From Larus michahellis (taxonomy: Eukaryota; Chordata; Aves; Charadriiformes; Laridae): a stretch of DNA of 64,000 nt. The translations under genes were made by a program, and so were the position numbers. Below the pieces are notes generated by a model. That model did no database searches, was not told the DNA's origin, and was given only the letters and a program-made list of their open reading frames with translations. How positions within the stretch are numbered: the stretch's first letter is position 1; each line of letters begins with the position of its first letter. Of this stretch, positions 20,126 to 29,512 are shown piece after piece. The DNA lies in the NCBI RefSeq assembly GCF_964199755.1, contig NC_133897.1:169086678-169150677 (forward strand), written 5' to 3'.

Positions 20126-20696
20126 TTATGTCATCCTTTGAGTTCTTAGCAGGTGGCTGCTGGGAGCACAGCATGTCCCCAGAGTGGCTGTCTCCATCTC
20201 TGGCTGCTCCCTCTTGGTGCCCTCAAATTGTCCACGTTTAGGTGAGGGACACAGAGGTCCCCTCTCCAGCTTGAGGTAGGGGGCAGAGGGGGGAAGAAGC
20301 GGCCTGTTAAAAGGCAGAAGAGCTGAAACGGAAATTTCTGACCGTCCCACAGAGCCGCGTCGTGTACCAGCTTTGGGGGGGGTGCTGGTGAAGCCCCTTT
20401 CTCGACGCCTACGAGATCCGTCAGAAAACACGATGGAACGTCGTTGGGTGGCGTTGGAAAAAGTAGAGTTGAAGGAGAAATGACGTTCCCCGTGGGACCT
20501 GCCGTGGGGTGGGTCTGCTGAGCCAGGTGAGGCAGAGAAACCCGCTGGAAGCCAGGGGAGCAAGGTGGGCTCGGGGAGACTCCAGTTGTGGCCACCCAGC
20601 CCCTAACCGTGGCGAGACTTTTTGAGCTGGTTCCTAGAGCAACGGGTGGCACGGTGACACAATTCGGTCCCTCCAAACCATTTACCTTCTCCATCC

Positions 20697-20721
20697 TTTT
20701 TTTTTTTTTTTTTTTTTTTTT
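20697..20721 (+). repeat. Poly-T tract of about 25 bp
   Basis: This homopolymer run ends about 200 bp before the G-rich satellite. No retropseudogene is recognisable on either side. The unassigned stretch 20722-20920 contains a CGTACATCATGG segment but no known motif set. Confidence 0.85.
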
Positions 20722-20924
20722 AACTAAAAAAGCATGGATTTAGGGGCCAAACCAAATCAAGCCCCACGCCATGGGTCAGCCATCCTGGAGGAGGGGGCAA
20801 CCTTGGCTGGGGACAATCTGGTCCCCTTCAGGCCCGGGCTCTCGTCGTTAGGAAGACGACCAATTTGGAGATGTGATCACCACGTACATCATGGTGTCAT
20901 TATCCATCCCCGGGGATGCAAGGG

Positions 20925-22060
20925 GGGGAGGCTATGGGGCAGGGGCGGGGGGGGGGGTCCATGTGGGGCACCATGGGGTGCAGTGGGGTGCCGGGAGGGA
21001 CTCAGGTCCCATGGGGTGCCACGGGACTCTGGGGGAGGGGACACAGGTACCACAGGGTGCTATGGGGTGCGGGGGGGGACTACGGGTCACTGTGGGGCGC
21101 CATGGGGTGCAGGGGGGACACGGGTAACGTGGGGGGCTGTGGGGTGCAGTGGGAGTGGGGGGGGGGGGGGGCACAAGTCCCACAAGGGGCTGTGGGGTGC
21201 AAGGGGGGGCTATGGGACACTGTGGGGTGCCATGGGGTGCAATGGGGTGCTGGGAGCGCACAGGTCCCACGGGGGACTGTGAGATGCCGTGGGGTGCAGG
21301 GTGGGGGGGGATATGGGTCACTGTGGCATGCGCCATGGGGTACCATGGGGTGCAGGGGGGGACACGGGTTGCATGGGGGGCCGTGGGGTGCAGGGGGGTG
21401 CTGGAGGGGGGGGGCACGGGTCTCACGGGGTGCTGTGGGGTGCAGGGGTGGGCTATGGGTCACTGTGGGGTGCAGGGGGGGACAGAGGTAACGGGGGGCT
21501 GTGGCGTGCAGTGAGGTGCAGGGGGGGCGCAGGTCCCATGGGGTGCAGGGGGGTGCTATGGGTCACTGTGGGGTGCCATGGGGTGCAGGGGGGGACACAG
21601 GTTGCATGGGGGGCCGTGGGGTGCTGTGGGGTGCAGGGGGGGGGGGCTATGGGTCACTGTGGGGCGCCATGGGGTGCAATGGGGTACAGGGGGGGACACA
21701 GGTCCCATGGGGTGCAGGGGGGGACACAGGTAACGTGGGGGGCTGTGGGGTGCCTTGGGGGGCTGTGGGTCTCTATGGGGCGCCATGGGGTGCAATGGGG
21801 TGCAGGGGGGGACACAGGTCGCACGGGGGGCTGTGGGATGCAGTGGGGGGCACTGTGGGGTGCAGGGAGGGGCTATGGGTCACTGTGGGGCGCCATGGGG
21901 TGCAGCGGGGCGCTGGGGGGTAAAGGAGGGGGTCTAGGGGGCGGGGGTCACTGTGGGGTACCGTGGGGTGCACGGGGAGGGGGGTGTCTATGGGGCAGAG
22001 GGGGTCACTGTGGGGTGCAGGTCTCGGGGGCGAGGGCCCCTGTGGGTCACAGGGTGCTGT
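20925..22060 (+). repeat. G-rich minisatellite, 1.1 kb
   Basis: Variants of TGGGGTGC, CATGGGGTGCAGGGGGG, ACACAGGTCCCATGG and CTATGGGTCACTGTGGGG recur many times in mixed order. This gives longer composite units of several tens of bp. G is concentrated on the plus strand with hundreds of GGG or longer runs, so the plus strand has very high potential for G-quadruplexes and the region for R-loops. Stop codons are nearly absent from the units, which explains long open frames in several registers. These are not proteins. Confidence 0.92.
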
Positions 22061-24112
22061 GGGGCGCAGCGCGTGTGCGCACACGCGTGTGCGGTTTGCG
22101 TGCGCGGCGCGTGTCCGCTTGTGCCCGCGTGCGTGTGTCGCGTGTGCACAGGCGCGTGCGCAGCGTGCCGTGCCGTCATACATGGGCATACACGCGCGTA
22201 CCCGTGAGGCGGGCGGGCGTAACACGCGTGTGCGTGCGAGCGCCCGGTACACGTGCAGGCAGCGTGCACGTATGTGCCGACGTGCGTGCTGCGCGCCGCA
22301 TGCGTGTTCAGCGCCCAGGCGTGCACCTGCGTGCGCACGTGTGTGCACCCGTGACGTGCGTAGGCGTGTGCGGGGCAGGTGTGCACGTATGCACGAGGTG
22401 TAACAGGCGTGTGTGTGCTGTGTAAGCGCACATACATCGTGTACAACCACCGCGTATGTGCACACGCCTGTGCGCAGTGGACACACACACACACACACAC
22501 GCGTGTGCTACGTCCACACGCACGTTTGTGTTTGCGCCCATGCGATGCGTGGCTGCGTGCGTACGTGCGCGTGCGTGCCTGCACGCAGTGCCGGCGGTAC
22601 GCGTGTCCGCGCGGGTGTACGCCTGCGTGCACACGTATCTGCATGCCTGGATGTATGTCTGCGCGTGTGCGCGTACGTTCGCGTATCTGCGTGTGTGTAA
22701 TCATATCTCCACGTATGTACATGTATATCTGTACGTCTGCGTGTGTATCTACACGTATGTGCGTATACCTGCACGCATGCACATATCTCTGCGTGGGGGT
22801 ATGCATGTGCGTACATACGTATCTGCGTCTATGTACACATGTATGCACATATGTCTGCATGTGTGTACATAGATCTACATGCACGTCCATATATCCGCAT
22901 GCGTGTGTGCATATTTGCATGTGTGTACCTTTATCTGCATGTATGTACGCGTGTACGTAGTGTATCTGCATGTGTGTAGAAATATCTACATGTATGTACA
23001 TATACCTGCACGTAGGTACGTGTATCTACATGTATGTAGGCGTACGTGTCCCTGTAACTGCATGTGTGCACGTATATCTGCATGCACGTACATATGCCCG
23101 CATGCGTGTATGCATGTGTGCGCAGCTATCTGCAAGTATACGCGTACATCTGCATGTATGTACATATAGCTACATGTATGTACGCATGCGTGTCCGTATA
23201 ACTGCATGCGTGTACATAGATCTACATGCATGTACATATAGCTGCCTGCGTGTACATATATCTACATGCATGTACACACAGCTGCATGCATGTGCGTATA
23301 TCTGCGTGCATGTACCTTTATCTGCATGTATGTACACATGTATGTGCCTATAGCTGCGTGTGTGCACATGTATCTACATGTCTATACATATCTCTGCATA
23401 TACGTACATATATCTACATGGATGTACACATACTTGTCCACATAAATGCGTGCGTGCACATACGTCTGCACGCGTGTATGCGTGTGTGTACAGCTATCTG
23501 CATGTATATACATATATTTGCATGTATGTACCTTTATCTGCATGTATGTACGCACACATGTCCATATATCTGCATGCATGTACACATATCTGCACCTGTG
23601 TATGCATGTGTGTACAGATATGTGCATGTATATACATATCTCTGCACGTGTATACGCATATCTGCACGTATGTACACATAACTGCATGTGTGTAGGCATG
23701 CCTGTGCGTATAACTGCATGCATGTACATACATCTGCATGCATATACATATATCTGCATGCACGTATGCATGTGTGTACAGACATGTGCATGTATATACA
23801 TACATCTGCATGTATGTAGATAAATCTACGTGTATGTATGCATGCATGCGCATATATCTGCATGTCCGTACATATATGTACACATGTATGTACATATATC
23901 TGCACGTGTGTAGCTATAGCTGCATGCACGTACACGTCTGCACATATATCTACATGTATGTACGCACGCATGTCCGTATAACTGCATGTGTGGGCGTATA
24001 TCTGCATGTACATACAGGTGTCTCCATGCCTGGACGCACACCTGCCTGCCCGGTCACGTCTCCACACGTATGCGCACACGTATGTTCACACGCATGCACA
24101 CACACGCATGCG
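22061..24112. repeat. Alternating purine-pyrimidine minisatellite, 2.0 kb, 20-bp period
   Basis: For about 2 kb the sequence alternates purine and pyrimidine almost throughout. From about 22650 the basic period is 20 bp, of the form ATCTGCATGTATGTACATAT, with longer repeats marked by recurring GTCCGTATAACTGCATG elements (near 23193 and 23972, with variants near 23567 and 23703). The left 600 bp is a CG/TG/CA-rich version and includes a pure (AC) run near 22479-22500. All six frames stay open for long distances because the unit lacks stops. Such sequence is a strong candidate for Z-DNA and cruciform formation. Confidence 0.92.
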
Positions 24113-24124
24113 CAACCCCCGCCT

Positions 24125-24500
24125 CCCCTTCGAACTACAACTCCCATCACCCCCCGCGGCCTTCCCCGGAAGAGGGGGGCGCGGCCTTCAAGTCCCGCCT
24201 ACGCCCCCTCGGGCCCCGCCCCCTCCGCCTCTCCCCATTGGCGGCCGCCGCCGTTGTCGCTGGTGACGGCGGGACGCTGAGCAGCGCGAGCGCCGGCCTC
24301 AGTCAGCGGCGGGGCGGCCGCGGGTTCGGAACCCCCGGGGGGTGGCGGAGGCGGCGGCGCGGGGGGTGGACGACACACGACAAACGGCGGCGGCTCGATC
24401 GGTTCGCCGGGGCCATGAGAGGCCGAACCGGCACCGGGGCCGCCGCCGCCGCCGACCAGCGGTGAGGCCGCCGGGAAGATGGCGGAAAGGTGAGAACCGG
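24125..24500 (+). promoter_or_regulatory. CpG-island promoter of a housekeeping type
   Basis: CpG and GC content rise abruptly after the satellite. Sites in order: ACTACAACTCCCA at 24134-24146 (ZNF143/THAP11-type element), an ETS site CCGGAAG at 24166-24172, a GC box CCCCGCCCC at 24214-24222, an inverted CCAAT (ATTGG) at 24237-24241, and an AAGATGGCGG YY1-type element at 24476-24485. There is no TATA box. This set is characteristic of ubiquitously active vertebrate promoters. The two ATG/donor pairs downstream suggest transcription to the right. The element could also fire leftward into the satellite. Confidence 0.85.
24415..24489 (+). CDS. Candidate first coding exon of an unidentified gene (partial)
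   Basis: There are two mutually exclusive options. The ATG at 24415 (context GGCCATGA) gives MRGRTGTGAAAAADQ plus two bases of the next codon, up to the donor CAGCG/GTGAGG with GT at 24462. The ATG at 24479, within the YY1-like element, gives MAE plus two bases, up to the donor GAAAG/GTGAGA with GT at 24490. Both donors are good and both leave a phase-2 exon. No later exon can be linked inside the window, so the gene cannot be named. The exon could also be partly 5'UTR. Poly-alanine from GCC repeats is a common feature of such N-termini. Confidence 0.45.
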
Positions 24501-24523
24501 CACCGCGGGGTGGGGTTTTATTT

Positions 24524-25186
24524 TTTGGGGGGGGGGGGGGGGGGGTCTGAGGCCTACAGGGGCTTTTGGGGCCTATGGAGGTGGGGGCTGCTCCCCCTCT
24601 TCTATGCGGCCCAGACCCCCCCCCTCAGGGTCCCCGAGGGGGCTGAGGCCCCCCCCGGGGGCCCTGAGGGGGGGGGTCTGGGCCCCATTTGTCCCCCCTC
24701 TTTTCCCCCCCATATATCTATGTAGGGGCGCCCCCCCTCCTTGGGGTGCCCTGAGGGATGTTTGCCCCGCCCCCCCTCACCTTGGGGGGCTGTCTGTTTT
24801 TGGGGAGGAGGGTGTTTTGTCCCCCCCTTCTGTCGCCCTACGCGTTTAATTGGGGGGCGGGCTGTCTGCGCCTGTTTGATTTTTTTTTTTTTTTTTTTTT
24901 TTTGGGGGGGGGGGCGGGGGAGGGGAAGTAAGTTTGGGGGCTAAGCCCACCCCTGTGCTGTGAGGGGGTGTGGAGGGGTGGGTGAACATTCCCCCACACA
25001 CACCCCCCCCCCCCCGGTTTTGGTGCATGGTGGGGGGGCTGGGTGCCCCCACCTGGTTCGCTGTGGTTGCAGGAGGGAGATGGAAGCGGGAGGGGGGAGG
25101 TGGTCTGGATCCTAACCCCACCCTGATTGATTTCTAGGGGGATCATTGGTAAAGTAGGGGGGGGGGGCTGGATCCCTCCCTGCTCC
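24524..25186 (+). repeat. Homopolymer-rich start of the presumed intron 1
   Basis: Long runs of G (near 24530-24546), T (24880-24902) directly followed by G (24903-24913), and C (25005-25015) alternate with CCCTGAGG-type blocks. Frames are open through some of it, but the composition is that of low-complexity DNA. Run lengths here are likely to be uncertain in the assembly. Confidence 0.7.
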
Positions 25187-25360
25187 ATGTGGGGGGGGCT
25201 GCATATCCCCTCTGCTCCCCGTGGGGGGGGGGCTGCATCCCACCCTGCTCCCCGTGGGGGGGCTTATGGAGGGGCTGGATCCTCCCCCCTGCTCCTTATG
25301 GAGGGGCTGGATCCCCCCCCCGCCCCTTGCTCCCCATGGCGGGGCTTATGGAGGGGCTGG

Positions 25361-25391
<31 letters not shown>

Positions 25392-25740
25392 CTCCCCATG
25401 GCGGGGCTTATGGAGGGGCTGGATCCCCCCCCCGCCTTGCTCCCCATGGCGGGGCTTATGGAGGGGCTGGATCCCCCCCCCCCCCGCCTTGCTCCCCATG
25501 GCGGGGCTTATGGAGGGGCTGGATCCCCCCTCCCTTGCTCCCCATGGCGGGGCTTATGGAGGGGCTGGATCTCCCCCCCCGCCCCTTGCTCCCCATGGCG
25601 GGGCTTATGGAGGGGCTGGATCCCCCCCCCCCCCCTTGCTCCCCATGGCGGGGCTTATGGAGGGGCTGGATCCCCCCCCCCCACCCTTGCTCCCCATGGC
25701 GGGGCTTATGGAGGGGCTGGATCCCCCCGTGCTCCCTATG
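25187..25740 (+). repeat. C-rich minisatellite with 48-60 bp unit
   Basis: The unit GCTCCCCATGGCGGGGCTTA, then TGGAGGGGCTGGATC and a variable poly-C tract, occurs eight times between about 25330 and 25730, with degenerate versions from 25187. Unit length varies mainly through the C tract, which reaches about 25 C near 25366-25390. It reads as repeated APHGGAYGGAGSPP in one frame, but all three plus frames are open, so coding is very unlikely. The region 25741-26560 continues as G-rich low-complexity DNA with T runs. Confidence 0.92.
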
Positions 25741-28191
25741 GGGCGGGGGGGGGGAGTTGGAGGGGCTCCCCCTCCCCTGCTCCCCGTGGGGGGGCTGGAT
25801 CCCACTTTATTCCCTGTGGATGCTCTGCCGGGGTTGGGGGGGGGATGGTGGTACGGGTTGGGATGGATCCCACCCCATGGGATGCAGCCAGGGGAGGGAT
25901 TTTTACGGAGGTGTAAGGTGTGGCAGGGCGAAATGGGGGGGTTCGGGGAGTGTGTGTCGGGGGGGGGACACGCAGAAGGTGTCGTGGGAATGGGTGTGGA
26001 TGCAGGGATGCGCTGGGAAAGGTGCACAGGCAGGGATCGGGCTTGTTGTGGGGGGGGGGAGATCCCACTGCAGGGTCTGCGGGGGGGGGGGGCTGCAGAG
26101 AGGGGAGGGGGAGGGGGGGGGCATGAAAGTGGGGACAAATGGCCGAGTTGTGGTATTTGTGCTGGAATGGGGTTTATTGGTTTTTTTTTTTTATTTTTTT
26201 TTTTATTTCACGTGTGCGGTGGACGGCGAGCTGCTGGGTGGGGGTTGTGGGGTTTTGGTTTGGGGTTTTTGTTTGGGTTTTTTTTTTTTTTCCCTCCTCC
26301 CTGCGCTGCTCTGCTGCTTCCCCAGACCTGCATTCTCCGGCTGCAAAAACTGCAGGATGGGAAATTTTTATTTATTTATTTATTTTCCCTGCCCCCCCCC
26401 CCTTTTCCTTAGCGATAGCAGTTTAATCAACCCTTGGGTGACCTCTACAGATAAACCCGCAGCTGCTGCGCTCCAGTGCCTCACCTGGCACAGGCAGCTG
26501 GGTGGGTTTAAAAAGGGGGGGGGGGGGGTGTGGGGGGGGATAATAAATCTTTTTTAAAAGAAAATTCATGAAATTAGGGAGCTTGGTGTGAGCTTTCTGG
26601 GTACCTGCAAGCAGCAGGTGGCTTGAACTGGGAGCGGGGGCGGGGGGGGATGATTCTGGCTGGGTGTAGCTGGACCAGTTGTCAGCGAGATGCGACGCCG
26701 AGCTCGGCGTCGGTGGCCGTTCCCGTCCATGGACGGTTGGATGTTCGCCTCTGCCCGGGCGGTAGCTGCGGCTGAATGTTAATATACCACATGATTCGTT
26801 AAAAACAGCGTGATTGCACCTTGGCTGAGGGGGGGGGGGCGGGGGGGGAAGGAAAGAAATCTGTCGCCTTCGTTTGTGGCGCCGTTGCGAGCTGATTTCT
26901 GCGGTGCTAGGGGGAACCAACACCCTCGCGATTCCATCATCTGCCTGCTGCAAACTGTCTCGCTGCTGACTTTTTTTTTTTTTTTTTTTTTTGGGAGGGG
27001 GGGAGTGTGGGGAGGGGAGAGACTGATGGTACTTGGTGTTTGGTGCTCGTGGATGTGAAGATCTTGGCTGGTGCTTGCAAGATGTGATCTTACATCGGCT
27101 GATAAATGCCTCTTGTGGTTCTCTTATCGAATATTGTGCCGTGCCGTACGCTTTCTCTATTTTTTTTTTTAGAAGGGAGAAGCTATATGTTTCTTCCCCA
27201 TCACTTAGGAAGGGTGCGAGGAAGGGGGGGGCGGGACTCGAGGTCTAGCGGCGTTACCCTTCCCAGATATCTCCCATGGGGTTTTGTACTTACGCTCGGC
27301 TCCTCAGGAGATACATTCCCCACCTAAAATTTGGATTAATCCAACTCTGCGCTGGGAGTTTGAGCCACTGATGGCAGCGTATCAGTACCTGGGATGGTTT
27401 TTAAGTCTAAATGACTCTTTTAAGGTTAATCCCAACGACTTGAGTTACGCTAATCCCCTTGGGAGAGATAATTTCAGCACTCTTCCTTGGGGAAGAAAGG
27501 CATGTGTTGAGGCCCGTCGTCTCCAGTGAAGTCTTCGCTCTGACGCTAAAGGAGCCGCTGACGGGGTATTTCCCACCGAAATCTATGGTCGCTGTGTTTT
27601 TCCTGCTGCAGATCAAGACAAACCAAGGTCTAGCCTGTCTGCGAGCCAGATGTCTTCGCGTAGCTCTCTTCCAAAGGAGCTGGAGATGGGTTCAAAGGAG
27701 CTTTTTCAAAGGAGGCTGCTAGCAAGACATCGCGATTCGTCAGTGGCTTAAAAAGAGAGGAGGGAGCGAACTCGCTGTCCTCCTGGTAAAATTAATATTG
27801 CTGATATAAAGGTGCCCGAGAAGTGCTTGCCGCTGAGTTTCTGTGATTTATTGTGAACTTCCTTTGAGGAGCCTGTGACTGTAATTCCTGGGTATACTCT
27901 ACGTGGCTTAAATTAGGTCATTAACGATCCTAATAAGAGAAGCAGAAATGCCACGGTCTCCTGTAACCTGCAGCTCTGAGGGAGCGAGAGAGAGGAGATG
28001 CAGCCGGTTGGCCAAGAGCCCAGAGCTTCGTAGCTTGCAGCTGAATAAAAGGTGGGTGAAGAGATGCAGGAGGATTAAATTTGGTTAAATCGGGCGCCGG
28101 ATGGGTCTTTGCTGGGAGGGTCCCGCCATTGGGTGCCGTGGGACTTGCTGCTGGGACGTTGCGTTGGGGTGGTGGGAGTGAGGAGATGTCA

Positions 28192-28260
28192 GAGAATTGT
28201 AGAATCAATTTAGGTTTGGGGAGGGGAAAAAAGACCCTTAAGATCATCAAGTCTGACTGT
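28192..28260 (-). mobile_element. CR1 tail remnant
   Basis: GTAGAATCAATTTAGG and AAGACCCTTAAGATCATCAA, in this order, form the very 3' end of a reversed CR1. The body is missing. Confidence 0.65.
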
Positions 28261-29289
28261 AAAAGGAGAGGGAGACTCCTGAAGTCTGGACTGTTGAAGG
28301 TTCTCCAAATCCTGACTAACGTCGCATTTCACAGGGGATTTTCCCCAATAGCCGTGACGGTGGGTGTGTGGTTGGCGGGTCTGTGGGTTTTATTTTGGTT
28401 TTGAGAATTTTTTTATATTTTTTTTTTTTGCTGCTGCTGTCCTGTTGGGACAAGAGCCACTTTCTACCCTGGTTGCAACCACAAAATGGATTTTATGGTT
28501 AGTCCTAGGCAGCTGCTGCAGCTGTTAAGTTCAACAGTGATGCTGGGCGTACCCTTGACCAGCTTTATGAAGATTAATGAAGATATGTGTACACTAACGA
28601 AGCTGGCAACGTAAGAGCAGTGAGGTGATACACGTTGTGTGGACGGCTTTTTATTCTGATTTAAAAGAAAATCCCTTCTGCCTCGTTCTTCCTACCCTGT
28701 ATTGGGCATTTTGGACCTGTGGTTGTGCGTTATAATTATATGAGTAGTAAGATGCCATCATCTTGAAGCAGGAATGTAGGGCCTGGACCTGATGAGTGAG
28801 AAGTTTCGCCAACCCATCAACTAGTTGTAGGCCTTCCAGATGTTTTAGAGAATGTTGTTGAATCCCAGATCCTGTCCAAAATAATTAAAAAAAAAAAAAG
28901 TGTTTTATGGGATGCCTGGCTTCTGAAAAATAGGAAAATAACGTCTGCCCATGTGTGATCAGTTTGATGTGGGACCTTCTGGGTACGTGTTGTCAACCAG
29001 CCCCGTGTGAGGGCAGAGCTGCTCGGGAGCACGGTGCGGCTGATCGTAAATCTGGTGCGTGTTTGTTTTGCTTCCTTGTTTACAGAGCTGCTCCTCCACC
29101 TCTTTAATATTAAAAAAAAAACCTGGTAAAATCTGGGACAATCCCAGCAGCCTGGCTGTACGTCGCTCTATCTTTAGAGCTGTGGCTTTCAACAGTTGCA
29201 AGCTGCCTTATTGCCTGTGGTTGTGGTATCTACAGCTCATCTCTCAATTAGGACTCTGAGTTTCCAAAATCCTTAAGCCGGTCCTGGCA

Positions 29290-29512
29290 GGATCATGGAA
29301 TCATGGAATGCTTTGTGTTGGAAGGGACCTTAAAGATCATCCACTTGCAACCCCCTGCCATGGGCAGGGACAAATCCCACTTGACCAGGTTGCTCAAAGC
29401 CCCATCCAACCTGGCCTTGAACACCTCCAAGGAGGGATTAGGGATGTCCAGGCTGCGTGTTGGGTGCTTCCTGACAGACTAAACTTTGCTGTGAAACCTT
29501 TCTTCCTAGAGA
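29290..29512 (-). mobile_element. CR1 3' end
   Basis: ATCATGGAATCATGGAATGC is followed by the TTGGAAGGGACCTTAAAGAT block, CCATGGGCAGGGAC and a CATCCAACCTGGCCTTGAAC block, ending with the CTGACAGACTAAACTTTG region. It is a 5'-truncated copy. Confidence 0.88.

Noticed and set aside
20916..22425. Long Gly/Trp/Cys-rich open frames of up to 378 codons
   Set aside because: They are stop-free readings of the G-rich minisatellite in several registers on both strands. There is no promoter, splice signal or domain.
22650..24000. CRISPR-like regular repeats
   Set aside because: The 20-bp units are contiguous and degenerate, with no unique spacers, and the DNA is vertebrate.
21988..24079. Long Cys/His/Tyr/Met-rich frames resembling repeat proteins
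   Set aside because: The 20-bp unit is not a multiple of three and is open in all six frames. The frames are a by-product of the tandem array.
25127..26557. A 476-codon open frame (and overlapping 407- and 231-codon frames)
   Set aside because: All three plus-strand frames are open across the C-rich minisatellite because its unit lacks stop codons. The predicted peptides are low-complexity Gly/Pro repeats and the remainder is G/T-run sequence.
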